From an uncultured Sphingomonadaceae bacterium (GTDB lineage: Bacteria; Pseudomonadota; Alphaproteobacteria; Sphingomonadales; Sphingomonadaceae): 64,000 nt of DNA. Below are positions 26,476 to 35,235 of the stretch, in pieces; position 1 is the first letter of the stretch; each line of letters begins with the position of its first letter. The notes under the pieces are model-generated. The model was given only the letters and a program-made list of their open reading frames with translations. It ran no database searches and was not told where the DNA came from. Location of the stretch: NCBI GenBank assembly GCA_937996655.1, contig CALKUK010000011.1, forward strand, positions 1 to 64,000, in the 5' to 3' direction. The position numbers were made by a program, and so were the translations under genes.

Positions 26476-27923
26476 GCGTCTCCTTTGCTGACAGGAACGG
26501 CCTTCCAGAAATATTTGATGAACCCGCGCAAGTCATCGATCGCCTTGATGCGGAAGACCATGCGCATTTCGACGCCAACTTCGATTTCCTCTGCCATCAC
26601 ATCGGCAAATTCCGTCACGAGCCGCCCGCCACCTTCAAAATCTATGGTGCCGTAAAAGCTCGGCGGGTCCGGTGAAAAGGTAAGGTTGTCTGCTGTAAAC
26701 GCGATGACGCTGGCACGGCGTTCAGCCAGAGGATAATCCTCCTGCGCCCCCTGTGCGCGGTCGTTGGGATTCACGCTGATTTCGGTCTTAGGGAACTGGA
26801 CGGTTCCCGTCTTCGTGCAGCGTCCCCCGACCAGCCCCAGAACGGCCTTGCGTTGACGGAAAAGAGTTGTGCCCGGCTGCTTCTGATCCATCTCGGCGCG
26901 GATCCCCTTTTCCAGCGGCAACAGATGGCGATGGAACAAGTATCGGCCATAGTTCCTGTCGTCCTGACGGAAGGCCAGATGACCTGCCACGCCCCAGCGT
27001 GACGGCAATTTGGCCAGCGCGTCAGTTGCTTCAAATACCAGCACGTCGGCGCCTTGTCCGAAACTGGCGAGCAGGATTTTCTCGCCTGGCTTTGCCTGCT
27101 CCAGGCACGCGGCAAGCATCAATATGGGGTGGGCGGTGCCGCTATCACCGATGACAGCCATCAGCGGATCTGCACATACATCTGGGCGAATGCCTGCCTT
27201 TTTTGCCAGTTGTTCGGGCACGCCCTTTACCGGTACCGCGATTACGGCGTGATCAATTGCCCCGCCCTCAATTCCCAGATTGGTTAGCCCGTCCTTCAAG
27301 GCCTTGCCCAGAATGGCTGCATACCCTTCGTCGCGGATCCAGCGGCTTTCCCACGCATAGTCAAAATCTACGCCACTGCTGCGGAAGTGATCGACGAAAT
27401 CAATTGTAAGGCTATGGCCGCCCAAGTAGCGGGCGATGACATCGCCCTGGCCAACCAACACGGCCCCTGCGGCATCGCCAAAACTCATTTCCGCTTCGGA
27501 CGCGGGCTTGGCCTTGCGATTGTCAGACGCGATGACAAGCTGAGTGACCTGCCCGTCCAAAGCCTGCATCAGTGCCGACGTGCCAGCGCGCAACGATCCT
27601 GCGGCGTCATTGGCCGCCGTGGCATCCGCCAGCGTCAGCGCTTCTTTGACGATCCCCGAATTCAACCGGTCAGCAAAGGGCAGGGTGGTCGACGCCAGTG
27701 TGACACGCTCAACGCGGTTGCGATCAATGCCGGTCAGGCAATCGCGCGCCGCTTCGACGCCCATGGTGATAGCGTCCTCATCCCAGTTTACGACGGCCTT
27801 TTCGCCTTTCGCCAGTCCGCGCAGTCCGCCCGCGAACCAGCCGTTAAAGGCGTGGATCGCCGCACGTTGCAGCCGGCGTTTCGGGATGTAGGCGCCAAAG
27901 GCTAGAATGCCGTGATCGGTCAT
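26472..27923 (-). CDS. HMG-CoA synthase-like / DUF35 OB-fold fusion protein
   Basis: A 483-residue fusion. Residues 1-350 are a KASIII/HMG-CoA-synthase-type fold (FGAYIPKRRLQRAAI, ANDAAGSLRAGTSALMQ, AEMSFGDAAGAVLVG), and from about 375 a DUF35 domain begins (GLVGGRCTKTGTVQFPKT) and ends in an OB-fold. The catalytic Cys of HMG-CoA synthase is replaced (GSLRAGT instead of a Cys before the KAGT motif), and only one Cys remains of the DUF35 zinc ribbon. A role as a partner that positions acyl-CoA for the neighbouring thiolase is inferred. Confidence 0.78.
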   Translation of the reverse strand: MTDHGILAFGAYIPKRRLQRAAIHAFNGWFAGGLRGLAKGEKAVVNWDEDAITMGVEAARDCLTGIDRNRVERVTLASTTLPFADRLNSGIVKEALTLADATAANDAAGSLRAGTSALMQALDGQVTQLVIASDNRKAKPASEAEMSFGDAAGAVLVGQGDVIARYLGGHSLTIDFVDHFRSSGVDFDYAWESRWIRDEGYAAILGKALKDGLTNLGIEGGAIDHAVIAVPVKGVPEQLAKKAGIRPDVCADPLMAVIGDSGTAHPILMLAACLEQAKPGEKILLASFGQGADVLVFEATDALAKLPSRWGVAGHLAFRQDDRNYGRYLFHRHLLPLEKGIRAEMDQKQPGTTLFRQRKAVLGLVGGRCTKTGTVQFPKTEISVNPNDRAQGAQEDYPLAERRASVIAFTADNLTFSPDPPSFYGTIDFEGGGRLVTEFADVMAEEIEVGVEMRMVFRIKAIDDLRGFIKYFWKAVPVSKGDA

Positions 27924-28759
27924 AGAAATTCCACATATCCGTTGTTGAGCACCATCGTTTCCCGCTCGACGCTGAAGGCGCGGAACGATGCGCGGCCCGG
28001 GCCTTCGAGCCAGATGTTCGTGCGAATTGTCTCACCGGGATAGACCGGCTTTGAAAAGCGGGCATCCATCCGCTTCAGGCGCCCCGGTACATTGTCCATC
28101 AGCTCGGACAGGAGGCTGCGGCTCACAACGCCCAACGTGGCCAGTCCGTGAAGGATTGGCCGTTCAAATCCCGCAGATTGCGCAACCTGGCGGTCAATGT
28201 GCAGGGGATTGAGATCGCCGGACAAACGATAGAGGAGCGCGGCGTTGCGTGCGGTGCGCAAGGATTCCGAATGATCTGGCGGGCGGTCTTCAGGCACGGG
28301 ATGCGGAACAGGCGCGCCTTCCGCGCTACCGCCAAAACCGCCATCGCCGCGCAGGAACGTCGTCGCGATGGTGTCGGCATAGTGCGTCCCATCCTTCCCT
28401 TTGATACTCCGCTTGACCAGCGCGATCGCCCCCTTGTCCGGACCCTTGTCGAACAAATGGGTGATCCGGTTTTCCCCGATGAACACGCCTTCGGCAGGGA
28501 GGGGCGTGTGGATGATGATCGATTGCTCGCCGTGCAGAATCTTGGTCCAGTCCGCGCCCATTTCCGGGTTGCGCCACATGAAGCCGGGGTATCCAAGGAC
28601 GACCGCCATTGTCGGCAGGGCGAGTAGTTTTTCCTCGTAGACGAATTCGAGCTCTTCGCACCCGATGCCCAGCGCATAGAGAATTGTGTCCCGGGCGCGC
28701 CATTCCTGCTCAACGACAACAGGTGCGCGGTGCAGCAGATAGTCCGGATCGATGGCCAT
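27920..28759 (-). CDS. MaoC-type enoyl-CoA hydratase 2 (two hot-dog domains)
   Basis: A 279-residue (R)-specific hydratase-like protein adding water to an enoyl-CoA. It has an N-terminal pseudo-hot-dog and a C-terminal MaoC domain with YRLSGDLNPLHID and FERPILHG, which carry the catalytic Asp and His of hydratase 2. ATG 28759 (MAIDPDYLL) is preferred over the longer 28789 frame because a GAGGAA ribosome site precedes it and the longer start overlaps the upstream gene. The stop overlaps the next gene by 4 bp. Confidence 0.88.
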   Translation of the reverse strand: MAIDPDYLLHRAPVVVEQEWRARDTILYALGIGCEELEFVYEEKLLALPTMAVVLGYPGFMWRNPEMGADWTKILHGEQSIIIHTPLPAEGVFIGENRITHLFDKGPDKGAIALVKRSIKGKDGTHYADTIATTFLRGDGGFGGSAEGAPVPHPVPEDRPPDHSESLRTARNAALLYRLSGDLNPLHIDRQVAQSAGFERPILHGLATLGVVSRSLLSELMDNVPGRLKRMDARFSKPVYPGETIRTNIWLEGPGRASFRAFSVERETMVLNNGYVEFL

Positions 28760-28769
28760 GCTGGTTTCC

Positions 28770-29687
28770 TCAGATCGGATCATATCCAAAAATGTCGCCC
28801 GACCTCTCGGTCGGATCGGTGAAGAAGGGGCGGGCAGCAGGCAGGAATTCTTCCGCGATGCTCTGGACAGTCCAGCCGTCCGACTTGTGCACGGTGCGGA
28901 CCGGGCGCGGCTTGGAGAAGACGAAGATTTCGTTCTTGCGCACGCCGAAAATCTGGTTGGTCACTTCGGCGGATGCATCCGACGCGAGGAACGCGACGAG
29001 CGGCGCGATCTTGTCGGCGCTCATGGTTTTCATCCGCTCGATGCGCTGCGCTTCGGCTTCGTTGGTGGCTGGGATCGTGGCGATCAGCCGGCTCCAGGCG
29101 AACGGCGCGATACAGTTTGACCGCACCCCAGCCCGCGCCATGTCCAGCGCAATCGACTGCGACAGGCCCACAATTCCAAGCTTCGCCGCGCTATAGTTCG
29201 CCTGGCCGAAATTACCGATCAGGCCACTGGTCGAGGTGAAATGAATGAAGCTGCCCGAGCCCTGATCCTTGAAATAGGGCGTCGCTGCTTTCGAGACGTT
29301 GAAGCAGCCGTTCAGATGCACGTCGATGACGGCATTCCAGTCCTCATGGCTCATCTTGTGCCAGATGCGGTCGCGCAGAATGCCGGCGTTGTTCACCACA
29401 GCATCGATCCGGCCAAAGGTCTTGACGGCATCCTCGATGATCGAAACCGCGCCTGCCGGGTCAGCCACGCTCGCGCCGTTGACGATCGCCCTGCCGCCAG
29501 CAGCTTTGATGTCGTTGACCGTTTCCTGCGCCGGACCAACATCTGCGCCTTCGCCATCCGCTGTGGCGCCAAGATCATTGACGACAACGCTTGCGCCTTC
29601 CTTGGCGCACAACAGGGCAATTTCCCGACCGACGCCGCGGCCGGCACCTGTGACAGCGACGACCTTACCCTCAAGCATTCCAGACAT
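28770..29687 (-). CDS. SDR (3R)-hydroxyacyl-CoA dehydrogenase-like
   Basis: A 305-residue short-chain dehydrogenase resembling the N-terminal part of peroxisomal multifunctional enzyme 2. The NAD(P) motif is VTGAGRGVGREIAL, the NNAG motif is VVNNAGILRDR, and the active site is YSAAKLG. The C-terminal tail carries the MFE-2-like WTVQSIAEEF stretch. Paired with the MaoC hydratase it completes the (R)-branch of beta-oxidation. ATG 29687 has an AAAGG ribosome site; the TTG at 29702 is less likely. Confidence 0.87.
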   Translation of the reverse strand: MSGMLEGKVVAVTGAGRGVGREIALLCAKEGASVVVNDLGATADGEGADVGPAQETVNDIKAAGGRAIVNGASVADPAGAVSIIEDAVKTFGRIDAVVNNAGILRDRIWHKMSHEDWNAVIDVHLNGCFNVSKAATPYFKDQGSGSFIHFTSTSGLIGNFGQANYSAAKLGIVGLSQSIALDMARAGVRSNCIAPFAWSRLIATIPATNEAEAQRIERMKTMSADKIAPLVAFLASDASAEVTNQIFGVRKNEIFVFSKPRPVRTVHKSDGWTVQSIAEEFLPAARPFFTDPTERSGDIFGYDPI

Positions 29688-29698
29688 GAGGCCGCCTT

Positions 29699-30949
29699 TC
29701 AAATGCGTTCAACAATGATTGCAGGCGCCATGCCGCCCGCAGCGCACATGGTGACGAGACCATAGCGACCACCGGAGCGTTCGAGTTCATCCAGCGCTGT
29801 CCCGATCAGGATTGAACCAGTGGCGCCGATGGGATGACCCAGCGCACACGCACCGCCGTTGATGTTCACCTTTGACCGGTCGAGGTCGAGATCGCGAATG
29901 AACTTCTCGGCCACGACAGCGAAGGCTTCGTTGATTTCCCAGACATCGATGTCTTCCTTCTTGAGGCCGGCCTTCTCGAGAACCTTCTTCGCAGCAGGAA
30001 CAGGCGCGTTGAGCATCAGCGTCGGACAATCACCCTGATTGGCATACGCTACCACCCGGGCGCGCGGCTTGAGACCGTGCTTTTCGGCATAGGCCTTGGA
30101 CGTAATGAGCAAGGCGGCTGCGCCATCAACGACGCCGGAGCTATTGCCTGCATGGTGCACACCCTTGAATTCAAGTCCGGGATATTTGCGCTGGATCTGC
30201 TTGCGGAAGGTCATGCCTTCGCCAAGGTCAAAATCGGCAATGGCATCGAACGAGGCTTTGAGGCCCGCAAGGCCTTCGGCCGTGGTTTCCGGGCGCGGGA
30301 ATTCCTCACGATCCAATGCAATCGAACCGTCTTCATTGAGAACCGGAACTAGCGATTTCGCAAAGCGGCCTTCCTTGATGGCGATGTCTGCGCGTCGCTG
30401 GCTTTCGAGCGCAAGCGCGTCCACGTCTTCGCGGCTAATGCCTTCCAGAGCGGCAATCGCGTCTCCACACACGCCCTGATGTGACTGCGGGTGAATTGCG
30501 TCGAGCGCCTGATTGCCCGCTCCCATGCCAAGCGGCTTGAGCCCGGCATTTGCCTCTTCCGCGCCAATTTGCGCCGTGTAGCTCATCATCTCGGTGCCGC
30601 CAGCAATGACGCAGTCTTCCATGCCGGACATAACCGAAGCGGTGGCAAAGTTGACCGAGCTGATGCCGCCTCCGCAGAAACGGTCCAGCGTTGTGCCCGA
30701 TGCTTTCACATCATAGCCTGCGGCCAGTGCGGCCATGCGCCCCATGTCACCGCCTTGCTTGCCCTTTTGGGTCGACGTGGACCAGACGATGTCGTCGACA
30801 GAAGCGGTGTCGAGGTTGTTGCGCTCTTTGATCGCCTTGAGGACGGTAGCCGCCAGATGCTGGGGGTGGAGATGCGACAATGCCCCCTTGCCAGGCTTTC
30901 CAACGCCGCGCGGCGTGCGGACTGCGTCAATAATGTAGGCTTCGGCCAT
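29699..30949 (-). CDS. Acetyl-CoA acyltransferase (thiolase)
   Basis: A 416-residue degradative thiolase cleaving 3-ketoacyl-CoA. The nucleophile Cys is in DRFCGGGISSVNFA, the second Cys in CAAGGMAP, and His in GGACALGHPIGATGS. Length and motifs are typical, unlike the SCP2-type protein at 25264. It lies between the SDR and the alpha acyl-CoA dehydrogenase, so the operon encodes a full beta-oxidation round. Confidence 0.93.
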   Translation of the reverse strand: MAEAYIIDAVRTPRGVGKPGKGALSHLHPQHLAATVLKAIKERNNLDTASVDDIVWSTSTQKGKQGGDMGRMAALAAGYDVKASGTTLDRFCGGGISSVNFATASVMSGMEDCVIAGGTEMMSYTAQIGAEEANAGLKPLGMGAGNQALDAIHPQSHQGVCGDAIAALEGISREDVDALALESQRRADIAIKEGRFAKSLVPVLNEDGSIALDREEFPRPETTAEGLAGLKASFDAIADFDLGEGMTFRKQIQRKYPGLEFKGVHHAGNSSGVVDGAAALLITSKAYAEKHGLKPRARVVAYANQGDCPTLMLNAPVPAAKKVLEKAGLKKEDIDVWEINEAFAVVAEKFIRDLDLDRSKVNINGGACALGHPIGATGSILIGTALDELERSGGRYGLVTMCAAGGMAPAIIVERI

Positions 30950-30960
30950 GGTCAGTTCCT

Positions 30961-32166
30961 TTATGCGGGGATTTCGTTGAAGGGCACGCCCTTGTCCGGA
31001 CGATGGTCCTGCGGCAGGCCGAGGATCTTCTCGGCAATGGTGTTGAGAAGCATCTCATCAGCACCGCCGGCGATGCGGCCGGTTGGTGCGTTGATCCAGC
31101 TCGTCTGCCAATTGTCCTTGACCGACAAATGCTCGTCAAAATGCAGGCCGTCGGTTCCTTGCAGATCGATGGCGAGTTCGGAGAGTTTCTGGCGCGACCG
31201 GACAGAGACCAGCTTGTTGAGCGACCCTTCGGGCCCCGGTTCCATGCCCGCCTGCATCATCAGCATGGCGCGGGCGGTGATGGCATCAAGGCCGTTGCGC
31301 ATGGCATAGTTGCGCGCGATCTGCTGGCGGATGCGACCGTCCTTGATCGCGGGCTGGCCGTTGATCTCGACGTCCTTCGCAAGGCTGACGAACAAATCTA
31401 AATGCGGGCCGAAGCCGCCGCTGTCGGTCGCGACGTAGCGTTCGATCATCAGCGTTGCCATCGCCACGGCAAAGCCGCCGCCAACGGGTGACATCCGGTG
31501 GCTGTCGTCGATTTTCACATCGTCAAAGAACACTTCGTTCACATGGCTGTCGCCGCCTGCGAGCTTGACGGGACGCACTTCGACACCCGGCGCGCGCATA
31601 TCGACCCAGAAATAGGTCAGGCCCTTGTGCTTCTGCGCGGTGGGGTCGGTACGAGCGACGATGACGCCATAGTCCGAATATTGGGCGTAGCTGGTCCAGA
31701 GTTTCTGGCCATTCAACTTCCAGCCATTGCCATCCTGCTCTGCCTTCATGCGAAGCCCGGCAAGGTCGGAACCACCCGCCGGTTCGGAGAAGAGCTGGCA
31801 CCAGATTTCTTCACCTTGCAAGGCCTTGAGAACGCGTTCCTTGACCCAGGCCTTGTCCTCGCAGAATTTCATGATGATCGGCACGGGCATGCCAAGCGAA
31901 ATCCCGAAGAAGTGGGTCGGCATCCCGAACTGCATCTCTTCGGTTTCAAAGGTGACCTTTTCGATATGGGTCAGGCCCTGTCCGCCCATGTCGACAGGCC
32001 AGTTGATCCCCGCAAAGCCAGCGTCAAAACGGGCCTTGAGATAGCGGCGGCCGAGCGCCAGCTTTTCCTCATAGGCCAGATGTGTCTGTGCGGCTTTGCC
32101 ATAGGTCGGTGCCACGGATTCAAGCCACGCACGGGCGCGGGTGCGGAATGTTTCGAGATCGCTCAT
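30961..32166 (-). CDS. Acyl-CoA dehydrogenase, alpha-type subunit (pair 1)
   Basis: A 401-residue subunit with the N-terminal and middle domains of an acyl-CoA dehydrogenase (CQLFSEPAGGSDLAGL, LNGQKLWTSYAQ). TLMIERYVATDS places a Glu at the IVD-type catalytic position, while the R-x-x-F-G...Q FAD motif of the C-terminal domain is missing. Its C-terminus has RIAGGADEMLLNTIAEKILG. The complementary motifs are in the adjacent beta gene, so an alpha2beta2 enzyme is inferred. The start overlaps the beta stop as ATGA. Confidence 0.88.
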   Translation of the reverse strand: MSDLETFRTRARAWLESVAPTYGKAAQTHLAYEEKLALGRRYLKARFDAGFAGINWPVDMGGQGLTHIEKVTFETEEMQFGMPTHFFGISLGMPVPIIMKFCEDKAWVKERVLKALQGEEIWCQLFSEPAGGSDLAGLRMKAEQDGNGWKLNGQKLWTSYAQYSDYGVIVARTDPTAQKHKGLTYFWVDMRAPGVEVRPVKLAGGDSHVNEVFFDDVKIDDSHRMSPVGGGFAVAMATLMIERYVATDSGGFGPHLDLFVSLAKDVEINGQPAIKDGRIRQQIARNYAMRNGLDAITARAMLMMQAGMEPGPEGSLNKLVSVRSRQKLSELAIDLQGTDGLHFDEHLSVKDNWQTSWINAPTGRIAGGADEMLLNTIAEKILGLPQDHRPDKGVPFNEIPA

Positions 32167-33251
32167 GCGGCTTCTCCTTCGAGACAATCAACCAGCACAT
32201 CTTCCCAGAAGAACAAGTTGCCCAGTTCCATGGCGAGGGTGCGCGCGCGGCGCATGTGGAGGTGGAGGCCCGCCTCCCACGTGACACCGATCCCGCCATG
32301 CACCTGCACGCAATCGCGGGCGCACGTATCATAACTGTCCGTCGCCTGGATGCGCGCGGCTGCCGCGGCCTTCAAGAAATCCGGATGGCCTTCACGCGTT
32401 GCGGCATGGAGCGCACCAGCGCGGGCCAGTTCGACCAATCCGTACATTTCTGCAATGCGGTGTTTGACCGACTGGAAGGCGCCAATCACCTGCCCGAAGG
32501 CCCGACGTGTGTTGGCATAATCGCGGGCGCGTTCCAGCAGCGCTTCCGCCCCGCCGGTCTGTTCATGTGCCGTCACCACCGATTGCAGCGCGAGCACATG
32601 GCGCGCTGCATCCAGCGCGTCCTCACCACGCGCAATTTCCGTGGCGGGCGTCCCCGCAAAGGTCAGGTCAGCGACGCAGCGGCTGTTGTCAAAGCTGTTG
32701 ATGGCGGTCTTGGTCACGCCGTCAAGCGCTGCAACGACGATGACAGGCGTCCCGTTGTCGTTCGCCAGCACGACTGCGACATCGGCGTGCAGGCCGCCGG
32801 AGACTCCCGGTTTTGTGCCGGTCAATTTGCCGTCAGCAAAACGGACCGAGGTGCCCAGTACCGACTGTCCTTCTGCAAAGGCCACCGCGCCAATGGACTC
32901 GCCGCTGGCGAGTTTTGGCAGCCAGTCATTCTTCAGACCCTCGTCACCAAGGTCGAGAATGGCGCGCGCAGCACCGAAAGATGAGGTGAGGAACGGGGCT
33001 CCGGCCAGAGAACGGCCGATCTGGAACGCGATCAGGCCCAGTTCGACGAGCCCGAGATCCAGCCCGCCATAGGCTTCGGGCAGGGCTAGAGCTGTCCAGC
33101 CCTGTTCCTTTGCCGTTTCCCAATATGGGGCGTGATATTGGCCCGATTGTTCAAGCAGGGGCAGCAAGGCATCTGGCATGATGCGGGCTTCGAGAACGCG
33201 ACGCGATTCCGTCGCGATGGCCAATTGGCCTTCATCATAGAGCAGGGACAT
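32163..33251 (-). CDS. Acyl-CoA dehydrogenase, beta-type subunit (pair 1)
   Basis: A 362-residue short subunit. It keeps the C-terminal FAD contact RRAFGQVIGAFQSVKHRIAEM and VQVHGGIGVTWE but lacks the catalytic Glu where the alpha subunit has it. ATG 33251 (MSLLYDEGQL) is chosen: the longer open frame to 33470 adds an Arg-rich leader without family likeness and overlaps the hydratase gene; an AGGAAG ribosome site precedes 33251. Confidence 0.87.
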   Translation of the reverse strand: MSLLYDEGQLAIATESRRVLEARIMPDALLPLLEQSGQYHAPYWETAKEQGWTALALPEAYGGLDLGLVELGLIAFQIGRSLAGAPFLTSSFGAARAILDLGDEGLKNDWLPKLASGESIGAVAFAEGQSVLGTSVRFADGKLTGTKPGVSGGLHADVAVVLANDNGTPVIVVAALDGVTKTAINSFDNSRCVADLTFAGTPATEIARGEDALDAARHVLALQSVVTAHEQTGGAEALLERARDYANTRRAFGQVIGAFQSVKHRIAEMYGLVELARAGALHAATREGHPDFLKAAAAARIQATDSYDTCARDCVQVHGGIGVTWEAGLHLHMRRARTLAMELGNLFFWEDVLVDCLEGEAA

Positions 33252-33258
33252 GATCTTC

Positions 33259-34056
33259 CTATCGAACTGTGAACTTCTTGGCCTTGTCCGCCATGAGGGC
33301 GGTCCGATCGACCTGCGGCACGCCGACCGGGTTGCCGATCTGGCAATATTTGAGGCCGTTCTGGAGGGCGACGGTCCGCGGCATATCGAGCGATTGCCAG
33401 ATCGCTTTGAGCGAGCCTGTCGTCGCAGCAGTCGGCTTCGCAGCAATCGTCGCCGCCAGTTCCTGTGCACGCGGCCACAAATCTTCGAGTGTCGTGATCT
33501 CGCTCACCAGACCGATGCGCAGGGCGGTTCCCGCGCCAATGCGTTCATCATTGCCGAGCAGGACCATGCGTAGCACGTCTTGCAGGGGGAGCTTGTACGT
33601 CATGCCGATGGGTTCGAGTGCACTGGTCATCCCGTAGGTGACGTGGGGGTCGAAGAAGGTCGCGTCTTCCGAACAGATGATGATGTCGGCTTCGTTGAGC
33701 CAGTAGAAGGCGCCGCCTGCGGCCATGCCATGCACCGCCGCCACGACCGGCTTCCAGCAGTTCATCGACTTCGGGCCGAGCAGATTGCCGGGGTCTTCAC
33801 AATGCCAAATGTTGTCGAGATCGACGACAGGCTCGCCCTGCATCGATGCTTTTACGTCGACGCCGGTGCACCAGGCCTTGCCGGGTGCGGCCCTCAGCAC
33901 GCAGCAATGAATGTCGTCGGTGACGCTGACCCATTTCCACAGATGTTCAAATTCTTCCATCATCCGCTTGGTGAAGCTATTCATTGCATCCGGGCGGTTG
34001 ATGGTGATTGTCGCCACATGGTCGACGACGTCGACAAGGATGGTTTCGTACTGCAT
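33259..34056 (-). CDS. Enoyl-CoA hydratase/isomerase family protein (atypical active site)
   Basis: A 265-residue crotonase-fold protein, first gene of the minus-strand operon. The fold motifs are clear (ATITINRPDAMNSFT, KPVVAAVHGMAAGG) but GGAFYWLNEAD replaces the usual GGxxE, and DPHVTYGMTS replaces the second glutamate loop. It may be an isomerase, a hydrolase or a CoA-ester lyase rather than a hydratase. It is read divergently from the 34143 operon across the shared motif. Confidence 0.82.
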   Translation of the reverse strand: MQYETILVDVVDHVATITINRPDAMNSFTKRMMEEFEHLWKWVSVTDDIHCCVLRAAPGKAWCTGVDVKASMQGEPVVDLDNIWHCEDPGNLLGPKSMNCWKPVVAAVHGMAAGGAFYWLNEADIIICSEDATFFDPHVTYGMTSALEPIGMTYKLPLQDVLRMVLLGNDERIGAGTALRIGLVSEITTLEDLWPRAQELAATIAAKPTAATTGSLKAIWQSLDMPRTVALQNGLKYCQIGNPVGVPQVDRTALMADKAKKFTVR

Positions 34057-34086
34057 CAGACTCTCCTGTCGTCAGTCCGCATGGTT

Positions 34087-34104
34087 GACCTAGTTATACA
34101 AGTC
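34087..34104. promoter_or_regulatory. Shared motif copy 1 between divergent operons
   Basis: GACCTAGTTATACAAGTC; its outer bases GAC...GTC are self-complementary. It lies 30 bp from ATG 34056 (minus) and 38 bp from ATG 34143 (plus). A possible TTGACC -35 (34085-34090) and TATGAC -10 (34107-34112) with a 16-bp spacer bracket it, so a bound protein could repress. A further dyad CGCTAT-GAC-ATAGCG follows at 34104-34118. Confidence 0.65.
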
Positions 34105-34142
34105 GCTATGACATAGCGGGATAGTGGAGGACAAGCCCTGCA

Positions 34143-35234
34143 ATGAATTTCGACCTGTCTGATGAACAGAAAATGCTGGCTGAGCAAGCGCGCGGCCTGA
34201 TTGCGGAACGATCACCATATGACCACCTGCGCGGCTTGATCGACGCAGGGGCGGAATGGGATGAGTCGCTGTGGCGCGAGCTTGGGGAAATGGGTTTTTT
34301 GGGGGCTGCGATTCCCGAAACGCACGGTGGCCTGGGCATGAGCGCGCTGGATCAAGGCGTCATCGCACAGGAGCTCGGCCGCGCGAATGCAGCGATTCCC
34401 TTCTTTTCGTCGATCATCCTGTGTGCCGACGCCATTCAATTGGCGGGCAGCGATGCGCAAAAGGCGGAGTGGCTTCCCAAACTCGCCTCTGGCGAAGTGA
34501 TCGGAACCTTGGCCTATGCAGAAGGACCGGGACCAAGCTTTGCGACTGGCGTAACATTTGACGGCAGCAAAATCAGCGGCGCGAAGATGCCCGTGGCAGA
34601 TGCCGGCATTGCCCATATTGCGATCGTGCTTGTCGCTGGCGGCGGGTTTGTGCTGGTCAAGCTGGATCAGCCGACTGTGAAGCGCACAAAGCTCGACAGC
34701 TTTGATCAGCTTCGAGCGCACTATCGGATCGATTTTAATGGAGCGGAGGCAGAGGCGTTGCCCGGCGCGGCGAAGTTGTCTGCGCTTATAGACCGTGCCG
34801 CTGTGCAGGCCGCGTTCGAGGCAACCGGTGCTGCCGATGCCTGCCTTGAGATGGCCCGCAACTACGCACTGGACCGGCAGATGTTCGGTCGGCCGCTCGC
34901 CTCTTTCCAGGCGATCAAGCACAAGCTGGCGGACCTTGCCGTCGAAGTCGAACTTGCCCGGTCCAACGCTTATTTTGGCGCATGGGCAGCTGACGAATCC
35001 CCGGATGATCTGCCCGCTGCGGCCTCCGCCGCGCGCCTGACCGCGCTCAAGGCGTTTGAAACGGGCGCGCGCGAAAACCTACAGGTGCACGGCGGCATCG
35101 GATACACGCAGGAAGCCAATTGCCATTTCTATTACCGGCGGGAACGGACGTTGGCGCTTGCCTTGGGCGGCCGTGACTATTGGGCCGACCGCCTGATCGC
35201 GGCGCAACCCGGCAGCCAAGGAAAGGCCGCTTAA
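34143..35234 (+). CDS. Acyl-CoA dehydrogenase, beta-type subunit (pair 2)
   Basis: A 363-residue short subunit. It retains RQMFGRPLASFQAIKHKLADL and VHGGIGYTQEANCHF, the FAD-binding half of the composite active site, but has no Glu at the IVD-like position (ALIDRAAVQAAFEATG). It is followed one base after its stop by the alpha partner. Its place opposite pair 1 suggests two dehydrogenases acting on successive rounds of chain shortening. Confidence 0.88.
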   Translation: MNFDLSDEQKMLAEQARGLIAERSPYDHLRGLIDAGAEWDESLWRELGEMGFLGAAIPETHGGLGMSALDQGVIAQELGRANAAIPFFSSIILCADAIQLAGSDAQKAEWLPKLASGEVIGTLAYAEGPGPSFATGVTFDGSKISGAKMPVADAGIAHIAIVLVAGGGFVLVKLDQPTVKRTKLDSFDQLRAHYRIDFNGAEAEALPGAAKLSALIDRAAVQAAFEATGAADACLEMARNYALDRQMFGRPLASFQAIKHKLADLAVEVELARSNAYFGAWAADESPDDLPAAASAARLTALKAFETGARENLQVHGGIGYTQEANCHFYYRRERTLALALGGRDYWADRLIAAQPGSQGKAA

Positions 35235-35235
35235 G

